A stretch of DNA of 64,000 nucleotides from CAJXSD01 sp964633145. GTDB lineage: Bacteria > Pseudomonadota > Alphaproteobacteria > Rhodobacterales > Rhodobacteraceae. This document shows positions 49,400 through 58,048 of the stretch, piece by piece. The position numbers and the translations under genes are program-made. Under the pieces are notes generated by a model, which was given only the letters and a program-made list of their open reading frames with translations, was not told where the DNA came from and searched no databases. Position 1 is the first letter of the stretch. Each line of letters opens with the position of its first letter. The stretch is taken from assembly GCA_964633145.1 (NCBI GenBank), contig CAZWFE010000006.1, forward strand, positions 1 through 64,000. The letters are read 5' to 3'.

Positions 49400-50932
49400 A
49401 TGAAAGACATTTTGCAAGAATTGGAAGCGCGCCGCGCCGATGCCCGTTTGGGTGGCGGTCAAAAACGCATTGATGCGCAACACTCCAAGGGGAAATTAAC
49501 CGCACGTGAACGCATTGAATTGTTGTTAGATGACGGCAGTTTCGAAGAATTTGACATGTTTGTCGCGCATCGCTGCACCGATTTCGGTATGGAAAAACAA
49601 CGCCCAGCCGGTGACGGTGTTGTTACGGGGTGGGGCACAATCAATGGTCGCATGGTCTATGTGTTTTCCCAAGATTTCACAGTTTTTGGTGGATCGCTGT
49701 CCGAAACACATGCACAAAAAATCTGTAAAATCATGGATATGGCCATCCAAAATGGCGCGCCTGTGATTGGCATCAATGATTCTGGCGGGGCGCGTATCCA
49801 AGAGGGTGTCGCGTCACTTGCGGGATACGCAGAAGTATTCCAGCGCAACATTATGGCGTCCGGTGTGATCCCGCAGATTTCGGTCATCATGGGGCCATGT
49901 GCGGGTGGCGCGGTATATTCCCCTGCCATGACTGACTTTATTTTCATGGTCAAAGACAGCTCTTATATGTTTGTCACGGGGCCTGATGTTGTCAAAACCG
50001 TCACAAACGAAGTCGTCACAGCCGAGGAACTGGGCGGCGCATCCACCCATACGAAAAAATCATCCGTGGCCGACGGCGCATTCGAAAACGATGTTGAGGC
50101 CTTGGCCGAGGTCCGTCGTCTGGTCGATTTCTTGCCCCTAAACAACCGCGAAAAAGCACCCGTTCGTCCGTTTTTCGATGAACCAGGTCGGATTGAAACA
50201 TCGCTGGACACATTGATCCCCGACAATGCCAACACCCCCTATGATATGAAGGAATTGATCCTGAAATTGGCGGATGAGGGCGATTTTTATGAAATCCAAG
50301 AAGATTTCGCCAAAAACATCATCACGGGCTTTGTCCGGCTTGAGGGACAGACCGTGGGTGTCGTGGCCAATCAGCCAATGGTTTTGGCAGGGTGTTTGGA
50401 TATCGACAGTTCACGCAAAGCCGCGCGGTTTGTTCGGTTCTGTGACGCCTTTGAAATTCCAATTCTGACTTTGGTTGACGTTCCCGGATTTTTGCCTGGC
50501 ACATCGCAGGAATATGGTGGCGTGATCAAGCATGGTGCGAAATTGCTGTTTGCCTATGGCGAAGCCACTGTGCCCAAAGTGACCGTTATCACGCGCAAAG
50601 CCTATGGTGGGGCCTATGACGTGATGTCATCCAAACACCTGCGTGGTGATTTCAACTATGCCTGGCCCACAGCGGAAATCGCGGTGATGGGCGCCAAAGG
50701 CGCGACCGAGATTATTCACCGCGCTGATTTGGGTGATGCGGCAAAAATTGCACAGCATACACAGGACTATGAAGACCGTTTTGCAAACCCATTCGTGGCG
50801 GCGGAACGTGGCTTTATTGACGAGGTTATCCAACCGCGCAGCACCCGCAAACGCGTCAGCCGTGCCTTTGCCAGCCTGCGCAATAAACAGCAAACAAATC
50901 CGTGGAAAAAGCACGACAATATTCCGTTGTAA
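49400..50932 (+). CDS. pccB: Propionyl-CoA carboxylase beta subunit (carboxyltransferase)
   Basis: Transfers CO2 from biotin to propionyl-CoA to form methylmalonyl-CoA. The 510-residue product has GKLTARERIELLLDDGSFEE, FGMEKQRPAGDGVVTGWGTI, the acyl-CoA oxyanion segments INDSGGARIQEGVASLAGYA and MGPCAGGAVYSPAMTDF, and the C-terminal ITRKAYGGAYDVMSSKHLRG. The size fits PccB. ATG at 49400 follows GAAGAGGG; the frame to 49331 is upstream of the site. It is the first gene of pccB-orf-pccA and is preceded by PccR-type motifs. Confidence 0.96.
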   Translation: MKDILQELEARRADARLGGGQKRIDAQHSKGKLTARERIELLLDDGSFEEFDMFVAHRCTDFGMEKQRPAGDGVVTGWGTINGRMVYVFSQDFTVFGGSLSETHAQKICKIMDMAIQNGAPVIGINDSGGARIQEGVASLAGYAEVFQRNIMASGVIPQISVIMGPCAGGAVYSPAMTDFIFMVKDSSYMFVTGPDVVKTVTNEVVTAEELGGASTHTKKSSVADGAFENDVEALAEVRRLVDFLPLNNREKAPVRPFFDEPGRIETSLDTLIPDNANTPYDMKELILKLADEGDFYEIQEDFAKNIITGFVRLEGQTVGVVANQPMVLAGCLDIDSSRKAARFVRFCDAFEIPILTLVDVPGFLPGTSQEYGGVIKHGAKLLFAYGEATVPKVTVITRKAYGGAYDVMSSKHLRGDFNYAWPTAEIAVMGAKGATEIIHRADLGDAAKIAQHTQDYEDRFANPFVAAERGFIDEVIQPRSTRKRVSRAFASLRNKQQTNPWKKHDNIPL

Positions 50933-50952
50933 GACGGGGACAGGGTTAGACT

Positions 50953-51324
50953 ATGGCATTGCCTCCTATGACCAAACACCGCGGATTTCCTGGGCGGATG
51001 CAGGGGACGGATTATCAATTTGTGATCCGTCGTCCCAACCCCAAAGGGATCACGCCATTAAAGCGGCTTGAACGATATCGTGACCGCAAACCTGCGGATC
51101 GGCGCGCGGATGTTGCCTTTGTTGCGGCATTGGCGGCCTATTTTGGAACTGAACCGTTCGAACGGGGCAATTTGGATGCAGGGCGCCTGAATTGGTTGTT
51201 TGGCCGCGAAGTCAAACCCCATGACCCTGATAATTTCGACCCCCAAGATTACGAAGCGCTCTTGGTTTTGGATATGGATTTGATCCACGCCAATTTCCCT
51301 GATGCCTTTGACGTGTATGAATAG
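50953..51324 (+). CDS. Conserved small protein between pccB and pccA
   Basis: 123-residue basic/acidic soluble protein. It starts MALPPMTKHRGFPGRMQGTD, has a central KPADRRADVAFVAALAAYFG and an acidic end NFDPQDYEALLVLDMDLIHA. No domain is recognisable. It sits 20 nt after pccB and 14 nt before pccA on the same strand, so it is certainly in the carboxylase operon. The location suggests a role with the carboxylase (assembly, regulation) or simply a conserved hitchhiker. A methionine six codons in could also start it. Confidence 0.75.
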   Translation: MALPPMTKHRGFPGRMQGTDYQFVIRRPNPKGITPLKRLERYRDRKPADRRADVAFVAALAAYFGTEPFERGNLDAGRLNWLFGREVKPHDPDNFDPQDYEALLVLDMDLIHANFPDAFDVYE

Positions 51325-51338
51325 AAAGGAACAGATTA

Positions 51339-53339
51339 ATGTTCGATAAAATCCTGATTGCGAACCGCGGCGAAATTGCCTGCCGCGTGATCAAAACGGC
51401 CCGTAAAATGGGCATTAAAACGGTCGCGGTGTATTCTGACGCCGACCGCAATGCGTTGCATGTTGAAATGGCAGATGAGGCCGTTCACATTGGTCCAGCG
51501 CCGGCAAACCAGTCCTATATCGTGATCGATAAAATCATGGAGGCTGTCAAGAAAACCGGCGCACAGGCCGTGCATCCGGGATACGGTTTTCTGTCCGAAA
51601 ACAGCAAATTCGCCGAGGCCCTAGAGGCCGCAGGCGTTGCCTTTATCGGGCCACCTGTTGGCGCAATCGAAAGCATGGGCGATAAAATTACGTCGAAAAA
51701 AATCGCACAAGAGGCCAATGTTTCAACCGTACCCGGTTATATGGGCCTGATCGAAGACGCCGAAGAAGCTGTCAAGATTTCCAACGAAATTGGCTACCCT
51801 GTGATGATCAAGGCATCAGCTGGCGGCGGCGGCAAAGGCATGCGGATCGCATGGAACGATGACGAGGCCCGCGAAGGGTTCCAATCATCAAAAAACGAAG
51901 CCGCAAGCAGCTTTGGTGATGACCGTATTTTCATTGAAAAATTCGTGACCCAACCGCGCCACATCGAAATTCAGGTTTTGGCCGACGCACATGGTAACTG
52001 CATTTATCTAAACGAACGTGAATGTTCGATCCAGCGCCGCAACCAAAAGGTGGTAGAAGAGGCCCCAAGCCCGTTCTTGGACGAAGCAACCCGCAAAGCG
52101 ATGGGCGAACAATCCTGCGCCTTGGCCAAGGCGGTGGGATATGCCTCTGCCGGTACGGTTGAATTCATCGTGGATGGGGATCGCAATTTTTATTTCCTAG
52201 AAATGAACACGCGTTTGCAGGTGGAACACCCTGTGACGGAATTGATCACCGGTGTTGATTTGGTGGAACAAATGATCCGCGTCGCAAATGGTGAACCCCT
52301 GTCGATCAAACAAGAGGACGTGAAAATCAACGGCTGGGCCATTGAAAACCGTCTATACGCCGAAGATCCCTATCGCGGGTTCTTGCCGTCGATTGGTCGT
52401 TTGACCCGCTATCGCCCACCTGCGGAAATTGCATCTGACAGCCATGTTGTGCGCAACGACACCGGCGTGTTTGAAGGGGGCGAAATCAGCATGTATTACG
52501 ACCCGATGATCGCCAAGCTATGTACTTGGGGACCAACGCGTTTGGATGCGATTGAACATATGCGCGACGCGCTGGACGGGTTCGAAGTCGAAGGCATCGG
52601 TCACAACCTGCCGTTCCTGTCTGCGGTGATGGATCACCCCAAATTCGTGTCGGGTGATATGACCACCGCGTTCATAGCAGAAGAATACCCCGAGGGGTTC
52701 AATGGCGTCGAATTGGCTGAAACCGATCTGCGGCGCATTGCGGCGTCTTGTGCGGCGATGAACCGTGTGGCTGAAATTCGGCGCACCCAGATTTCGGGCC
52801 GTATGGACAACCACGAACGCCGTGTGGGGGATGATTGGGTGGTCAGCCTGCAGGGGCAATCCTATGCCGTCACGATTGCGGCAGATCATGATGGTTCAAC
52901 GGTTACCTTTGCTGATGGCACATCCATTCGCATCGAAGGCGATTGGACACCGGGCGATCAGTTGGCCACAATGTCTGTGGATAACAGCCCCTTGGTGATG
53001 AAGGTGGGTAAAATTTCTGGCGGGTTCCGTATCCGCAGCCGTGGCGCGGACCTAAGGGTTCATGTGCGCAGCCCGCGTCAGGCGGAATTGGCCCAGTACA
53101 TGATCGAAAAACTGCCGCCAGACACGTCGAAAATGTTGCTGTGCCCAATGCCCGGTCTGATCGTCAAGGTCAACGTAGAGGTGGGCCAAGAGGTCCAAGA
53201 GGGTCAGGCCCTATGCACCGTTGAGGCGATGAAAATGGAAAACATCTTGCGCGCAGAACGCAAAGGTGTGGTGTCCAAAATCAACGCCACCGCAGGCGAC
53301 AGCTTGGCGGTTGATGATGTGATCATGGAATTCGAATAA
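51339..53339 (+). CDS. pccA: Propionyl-CoA carboxylase alpha subunit (biotin carboxylase/BCCP)
   Basis: 666-residue protein: biotin carboxylase domain (ILIANRGEIACRVIKTARKM, ATP loop ASAGGGGKGMRIAW, RECSIQRRNQKVVEEAPSPF-type region), a BT linker domain after about residue 450, and a C-terminal biotinyl domain with VEAMKMENIL. It makes carboxybiotin for PccB. It follows the small operon protein by 14 nt with AAAGGA upstream. A GC-rich hairpin lies 37 nt after its stop. Confidence 0.97.
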   Translation: MFDKILIANRGEIACRVIKTARKMGIKTVAVYSDADRNALHVEMADEAVHIGPAPANQSYIVIDKIMEAVKKTGAQAVHPGYGFLSENSKFAEALEAAGVAFIGPPVGAIESMGDKITSKKIAQEANVSTVPGYMGLIEDAEEAVKISNEIGYPVMIKASAGGGGKGMRIAWNDDEAREGFQSSKNEAASSFGDDRIFIEKFVTQPRHIEIQVLADAHGNCIYLNERECSIQRRNQKVVEEAPSPFLDEATRKAMGEQSCALAKAVGYASAGTVEFIVDGDRNFYFLEMNTRLQVEHPVTELITGVDLVEQMIRVANGEPLSIKQEDVKINGWAIENRLYAEDPYRGFLPSIGRLTRYRPPAEIASDSHVVRNDTGVFEGGEISMYYDPMIAKLCTWGPTRLDAIEHMRDALDGFEVEGIGHNLPFLSAVMDHPKFVSGDMTTAFIAEEYPEGFNGVELAETDLRRIAASCAAMNRVAEIRRTQISGRMDNHERRVGDDWVVSLQGQSYAVTIAADHDGSTVTFADGTSIRIEGDWTPGDQLATMSVDNSPLVMKVGKISGGFRIRSRGADLRVHVRSPRQAELAQYMIEKLPPDTSKMLLCPMPGLIVKVNVEVGQEVQEGQALCTVEAMKMENILRAERKGVVSKINATAGDSLAVDDVIMEFE

Positions 53340-53375
53340 TCCGATGATCCAGCCGGCGTTCATAACTGTGATGGT

Positions 53376-53396
53376 CCCCCCTGTTCGTGGGGGGGG
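53376..53396 (+). terminator. G/C hairpin after pccA
   Basis: CCCCCC (53376-53381) can pair with the following G-run (53389-53396) around TGTTCGT. There is no T-tract. It lies between the convergent ends of pccA and the DUF4174 gene. Confidence 0.5.
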
Positions 53397-53399
53397 CGA

Positions 53400-53840
53400 T
53401 CAGCGGGCTTTGGACGCTTTGATTTCGCGTTGGCGTATCGGCATTTTGTCGATCGCACGGCTGATTTCGCGGATATTCCATGGCAACGGTTTGCGCAGCT
53501 TGGTTTGTCCATCTTTGCCAATCAAGACGAATGAAAATCCACGGGGCCGCAATTTTTTACGAATGGCCGACTTTTGCGCGGGATCGGTGTCAATCAACAC
53601 AATCACATCGCGTTCGATCAATGCCTCTGGCGCATCACGCAAAATGGCCATTTGTTCGATAAAACGGGGATCAAGGTCAGAGTCGGCAAAGACAACAATC
53701 GGACGTTTGTCCCAGGTAAAATCCTCCAGCGTTTGTTCAGGGCTGGGGATCATAAAAATGGCGTCATCGGCTTGTGCAATCGTGGTCAATGCAACAGCGG
53801 CGCCGCCAGCCAATGCTGCCGTGCGGAGTAAACGTAACAT
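53400..53840 (-). CDS. DUF4174 secreted protein
   Basis: 146-residue protein with a signal peptide (LLRTAALAGGAAVALTTIAQ, cleaved after AQA) and a thioredoxin-like DUF4174 domain: TLEDFTWDKRPIVVFADSDL, then IERDVIVLIDTDP and FSFVLIGKDGQTKLRKPLPW. There is no CxxC, so it is not a classical thiol oxidoreductase. Function unknown. It is convergent with pccA and divergent from the mutase gene, interrupting the propionyl-CoA genes. Confidence 0.88.
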   Translation of the reverse strand: MLRLLRTAALAGGAAVALTTIAQADDAIFMIPSPEQTLEDFTWDKRPIVVFADSDLDPRFIEQMAILRDAPEALIERDVIVLIDTDPAQKSAIRKKLRPRGFSFVLIGKDGQTKLRKPLPWNIREISRAIDKMPIRQREIKASKAR

Positions 53841-53958
53841 ATCTGTCCCTTAGGTTGTTCCCTTATAGATACATATAGGTACGGGACCCTCACAGACCTA
53901 GGGTAAAATTAAAATATTCATACGCGCCCTTGCGCGTCATCCGAAATAGGAGACGAAA

Positions 53959-56088
53959 ATGACAAACGACAAAGCCACATGGCGCACGATCGCGGAAAAG
54001 GAATTGCGCGGTCGGCCTGTTGAGGATCTGACTTGGAACACACTAGAGGGCATTCCCGTGCAGCCCCTTTATACGGCTGAGGATACGGCCAATCTGCCCC
54101 ATATGAACACGATCCCGGGCCAAGAACCGTTCACCCGTGGGGTCAAGGCAACCATGTATGCCGGCCGCCCATGGACCATCCGTCAATATGCCGGATTTTC
54201 CACAGCCGAGGAATCGAATGCGTTTTATCGCAAGGCGCTGGCCGCAGGGCAGCAGGGTGTGTCCGTGGCGTTCGATCTGGCCACACACCGCGGATACGAC
54301 AGTGACCATGAACGCGTCGTGGGTGACGTGGGCAAGGCCGGCGTTGCCATCGATAGCGTCGAAGATATGAAAATTCTGTTCAACGACATTCCGCTGGACA
54401 AAGTATCCGTATCGATGACCATGAACGGGGCGGTGATCCCGATTTTGGCCAATTTCATCGTCACAGGCGAAGAGCAGGGCCATGATCGTTCTGTTCTGTC
54501 AGGTACGATCCAAAACGATATTCTAAAAGAATTCATGGTGCGCAACACCTATATCTATCCGCCCGAACCGTCGATGCGGATCATTGCGGATATTATCGAA
54601 TATACATCGAATGAAATGCCAAAATTCAACTCGATCTCGATTTCTGGCTATCACATGCAAGAAGCGGGCGCGAATTTGGTGCAGGAATTGGCCTATACCT
54701 TGGCCGACGGCAAAGAATACGTCAAAACCGCCATGGAACGCGGCATGGATATTGATAAATTCGCGGGCCGCTTGTCGTTTTTCTTTGCCATCGGCATGAA
54801 TTTTTTCATGGAGGCGGCAAAACTGCGCGCCGCGCGTCTGCTGTGGCATCGCATTATGGATGATCTGGGCGCCAAAGACCCGCGTTCAAAAATGCTGCGC
54901 ACACATTGCCAAACCTCGGGCGTGTCGCTGCAAGAACAAGACCCCTATAACAACGTGATCCGCACCGCCTATGAAGCGATGTCAGCGGTTCTGGGCGGCA
55001 CACAATCGCTGCACACAAATGCACTGGACGAAGCGATTGCATTGCCCACCGAATTTTCCGCACGCATTGCCCGCAATACCCAGTTGATTTTGCAAGAGGA
55101 AACAGGCGTCACCAATGTGGTCGATCCACTGGCTGGGTCATATTACGTTGAAAAACTGACTGCGGATTTGGCGGATGCTGCATGGGAATTGATCCAAGAG
55201 GTCGACGAAATGGGCGGCATGACCAAAGCGGTCGCATCCGGCATGCCCAAATTGCGGATTGAGGAAACCGCCGCACAGCGTCAAGCCAATATTGACCGTG
55301 GCACACAAGTCATCGTGGGCACCAATAAATACCGTTTGGCCCAAGAAGAGGACATCGACATTCTGGACGTGGACAACGTGGCCGTGCGTGAATCTCAGGT
55401 CAAGCGTTTGGAACACATTCGCGCGACCCGCGATCAGGCGGCCTGTGATGCTGCCTTGGCGGAATTGACACGTCGCGCGACCGAGGGCGGCAACCTGCTT
55501 GACGCCGCAGTCGCGGCCGCGCGCGCCCGCGCATCCGTAGGAGAGATTTCAATGGCAATGGAAAAAGTGTTTGGCCGTCATCGGGCCGAGGTTAAAACGC
55601 TGGCTGGCGTTTACGGGGCAGCATACGAGGGCGATGAAGGGTTCGCAGCGATCCAGAAATCGGTTGAGGACTTTGCCCAGGAGGAGGGGCGCCGTCCTCG
55701 TATGTTGGTGGTCAAAATGGGCCAAGACGGCCATGATCGTGGGGCCAAAGTTATTGCGACTGCATTTGCCGATATCGGTTTTGATGTGGACGTGGGACCA
55801 TTGTTCCAAACGCCCGAAGAGGCCGCCCAAGACGCCATCGACAACGATGTGCATGTGATTGGTATTTCGTCGCAAGCGGCAGGTCACAAAACCCTAGCCC
55901 CCAAATTGATCGAGGTTCTAAAAGAGCGCGATGCGGGCGATATTATCGTGATTTGTGGCGGCGTGATCCCACAGCAGGATTATGATTTCTTGAAAAATGC
56001 CGGCGTCAAAGCGATCTTTGGTCCAGGGACCAACATTCCAGACGCAGCCCAAGATATCCTGCGCCTGATCCGCGAAGCGCGCGATTAA
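53959..56088 (+). CDS. mcm: Methylmalonyl-CoA mutase (homodimeric, B12-dependent)
   Basis: Converts (R)-methylmalonyl-CoA to succinyl-CoA, the last step of the pathway started by PccBA. The 709-residue single-chain enzyme has the TIM-barrel substrate domain (TRGVKATMYAGRPWTIRQYA, then SVSMTMNGAVIPILANFIV). The C-terminal cobalamin domain has the B12-binding motif KMGQDGHDRGAKVIATAF, with the cobalt-binding histidine, and CGGVIPQQDYDFLKNAG. GGAGACGAAA precedes the ATG. I see no TTTGCAAA site in its leader, unlike pccB. A strong terminator follows. Epimerase and MeaB genes are not adjacent. Confidence 0.97.
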   Translation: MTNDKATWRTIAEKELRGRPVEDLTWNTLEGIPVQPLYTAEDTANLPHMNTIPGQEPFTRGVKATMYAGRPWTIRQYAGFSTAEESNAFYRKALAAGQQGVSVAFDLATHRGYDSDHERVVGDVGKAGVAIDSVEDMKILFNDIPLDKVSVSMTMNGAVIPILANFIVTGEEQGHDRSVLSGTIQNDILKEFMVRNTYIYPPEPSMRIIADIIEYTSNEMPKFNSISISGYHMQEAGANLVQELAYTLADGKEYVKTAMERGMDIDKFAGRLSFFFAIGMNFFMEAAKLRAARLLWHRIMDDLGAKDPRSKMLRTHCQTSGVSLQEQDPYNNVIRTAYEAMSAVLGGTQSLHTNALDEAIALPTEFSARIARNTQLILQEETGVTNVVDPLAGSYYVEKLTADLADAAWELIQEVDEMGGMTKAVASGMPKLRIEETAAQRQANIDRGTQVIVGTNKYRLAQEEDIDILDVDNVAVRESQVKRLEHIRATRDQAACDAALAELTRRATEGGNLLDAAVAAARARASVGEISMAMEKVFGRHRAEVKTLAGVYGAAYEGDEGFAAIQKSVEDFAQEEGRRPRMLVVKMGQDGHDRGAKVIATAFADIGFDVDVGPLFQTPEEAAQDAIDNDVHVIGISSQAAGHKTLAPKLIEVLKERDAGDIIVICGGVIPQQDYDFLKNAGVKAIFGPGTNIPDAAQDILRLIREARD

Positions 56089-56101
56089 TTCTGCACTATA
56101 T

Positions 56102-56141
56102 AAAAATACCTATGGGACCTTGGTTCCATAGGTATTTTTTT
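56102..56141 (+). terminator. Strong intrinsic terminator of the mutase gene
   Basis: An approximately 18-bp hairpin: AAAAATACCTATGG (56102-56115) with CCATAGGTATTTTT, extended inward by GACC/GGTT, ending in a T-run. The A-run on the left makes it potentially bidirectional. Confidence 0.92.
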
Positions 56142-56189
56142 GTCTAAATGGCCAGTAATTGGCTGTTTAATTGGTGGTTTTGGTGCCGG

Positions 56190-57905
56190 TCAGGCACTGT
56201 CTGCCTCGGGCGTCGAGGAACCCGATTTATCCATATCAACCCGTTGATCCATTTGCAAAACCAGTGGCGTTACGGGAACCCCTGTCGCTGCTGATTTTGA
56301 TTTCGCGGGACGTTTCGGGGCGATGTTATCCTCAGATGTGTCTTCGCGTTCGCGTTTGGATTTGTCACGCGATAGAATGCTGTTGTCAGCCAGCGTGGCC
56401 GCCACGGCTGCACGCAAATGTTCCAATGCATTCCGTTTGCGATGGGTTTCTGGTTCGTCCATTTGTTCTTTGGCGGCCTTTAACAGGCGGACCATATCAG
56501 TTGAGGGACGTTCCAAATTTTCCGCGTTGCGTGTGATGCGCTTTGATGTGCGTTCTGGACGTTTGGGGGTGATCTCCATTTTGTCCGGTTCCGGCGCTTG
56601 CCGCAGGCTTATCGTGGCCTCTTGGGGTTCTTGTGCTGCGGTATCTGTGGTGTTATCCGCCGCGACATCAATCGTTTGCGGATCTGTATCGGCTCGGGCG
56701 CTGTCATCGGCCGCGTCATTTTGGGATGTGTCGGCGACCTGAACCACATGTGTTTTGCCAGTCCGTTGTGGGCTGCTGTCTTGGTTTTCAGGTGCTGGTG
56801 TATCATTCGGGACCTGTTCAGCTGTCTGTTCGCTGGTGACAGGTGCGTCAGTGCCGTCCGTGTGATGTTCGACATCATCTGATTGGCTTTGCAAAATTAA
56901 CGGTTCAGACTGCGCAGGTGCCGGCGTGGGGGTCGCATCAGGTTGATCATTTGCCGCCGCGGATTCGGCCGCAGCCTGTGTTTGTGCGGCAGACGCATTT
57001 TGCTGGGCTCGTTTTTTCTGTGTCACCGCCTGAATACGGCGCAAGCGTTGTTCCAGCGTTATCGCGGGCGTATCAGTTGACGGCGGCGTGGGGCTGGTTT
57101 GTGTCGGTGCCGCTGTTAGCGGTTCTGATGCGGTTGGCGCATCGGCCGCGGTTTCCGCGGGCATATCGCCATCGGCGGCTGGGCTGTGTTCGATTTCCAA
57201 TTCAGCACCTGCAGCGGGGATATCCATTGGCGCAGTGTCTGGCTGCGTCAGTCCCTGGGGTTGGGTGGGAACCGTTTCTGTGTCGTCGATTTCATCCGCA
57301 GGCGGTTCGCTTTGCGCCGCTGCTGTGGTATCCGCCACAGTTTCCGTCATGGTTTTAGGTTGTGCAGTTTCAGGTTGCCCAGTTTCTAGCTGCGCTGTTT
57401 CTGTCTGCGCTGTTGCCGACGCATCTGTGTCGTCCGACGCAGCGGTTACAGAGGTGGTCGTTTCAGATTTGGTGGGCTTAGGATCGATTGTCTGTGGCTT
57501 GGGGTCGGCCACGATTTCGACCAAATCAGTTTCGCCGTCGCTGTCCGCATTGTCCGACATATCCGTTTCTGCCGCGCGCAAACGCTTAAGCCGTTCATTC
57601 AGTGCAAAGGCAGCCGATGTCGCAACAGGGGCCATTTGTGTGGGGGATGATTTTCGAACAGTCAGGTTGTCGGCGTCTTGGGTGACCTCAATATCAGAGG
57701 TTTGCGTTTTTTTGGACAATTCGGCGATCAAGTCGGGCGTCAATTTGACGGGCTCGGCGCCAAAATACCGGTCCTCTTGTGCAAGATTGCGGAAAAATTC
57801 GACAACCGATGTCATTACCTCGAATGAATCGTCAAATCCCTCGACGCTGCAAGAAAAATGACCATAGGACACTGACAGAACTTTGTTATTTTTGCGCGTA
57901 TCCAT
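56190..57905 (-). CDS. Large low-complexity protein with conserved termini
   Basis: 571-residue protein with three parts. Residues about 1-110 are ordered (KVLSVSYGHFSCSVEGFDDS, then VVEFFRNLAQEDRYFGAEPV), a start I recall in a Rhodobacterales family without function. Residues about 110-440 are disordered and acidic, dominated by T, A, D, P, Q and E, with four tandem pentapeptides of T-[AG]-Q-x-[EK] type. Residues about 445-571 are basic (RPERTSKRITRNAENLERPS, NALEHLRAAVAATLADNSIL). No signal peptide or membrane segment. The modular layout suggests a scaffold or envelope/DNA-associated protein. It is divergent from thiN. Confidence 0.8.
   Translation of the reverse strand: MDTRKNNKVLSVSYGHFSCSVEGFDDSFEVMTSVVEFFRNLAQEDRYFGAEPVKLTPDLIAELSKKTQTSDIEVTQDADNLTVRKSSPTQMAPVATSAAFALNERLKRLRAAETDMSDNADSDGETDLVEIVADPKPQTIDPKPTKSETTTSVTAASDDTDASATAQTETAQLETGQPETAQPKTMTETVADTTAAAQSEPPADEIDDTETVPTQPQGLTQPDTAPMDIPAAGAELEIEHSPAADGDMPAETAADAPTASEPLTAAPTQTSPTPPSTDTPAITLEQRLRRIQAVTQKKRAQQNASAAQTQAAAESAAANDQPDATPTPAPAQSEPLILQSQSDDVEHHTDGTDAPVTSEQTAEQVPNDTPAPENQDSSPQRTGKTHVVQVADTSQNDAADDSARADTDPQTIDVAADNTTDTAAQEPQEATISLRQAPEPDKMEITPKRPERTSKRITRNAENLERPSTDMVRLLKAAKEQMDEPETHRKRNALEHLRAAVAATLADNSILSRDKSKREREDTSEDNIAPKRPAKSKSAATGVPVTPLVLQMDQRVDMDKSGSSTPEADSA
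57358..57417. repeat. Four tandem 15-nt repeats inside the low-complexity gene
   Basis: About four imperfect 15-nt units (GGTTGTGCAGTTTCA-like) encode pentapeptides TAQTE, TAQLE, TGQPE and TAQPK on the minus strand. Such in-frame repeats can vary in number between strains. Confidence 0.6.
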
Positions 57906-57971
57906 TTTATTGACCTTTCCGACATTGTGCCGTTTATGATATCAAATTTTGTCGAAACCGAGACCATCAAG

Positions 57972-57994
57972 ATGAAATGGCAGTATCATTTCAT
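57972..57994. promoter_or_regulatory. Dyad between the low-complexity gene and thiN
   Basis: ATGAAAT-N9-ATTTCAT (57972-57978, 57988-57994) is a perfect 7-bp dyad in the 143-nt divergent promoter region. No known operator is recognised. Confidence 0.25.
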
Positions 57995-58048
57995 GTCCAG
58001 AATATGGCATAAGTCTATAAAATCTAGTAAATATATGCAAATCCTATC

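Noticed and set aside
53344..53853. 169-codon plus-strand frame after pccA
   Set aside because: It lies antisense to the DUF4174 gene, which has a signal peptide and family match; the plus frame has no recognisable features.
57088..57861. Long plus-strand frame opposite the low-complexity gene
   Set aside because: It is a shadow of the minus-strand coding sequence: Val/Ser/Ala-rich, without domains or ribosome-binding site.
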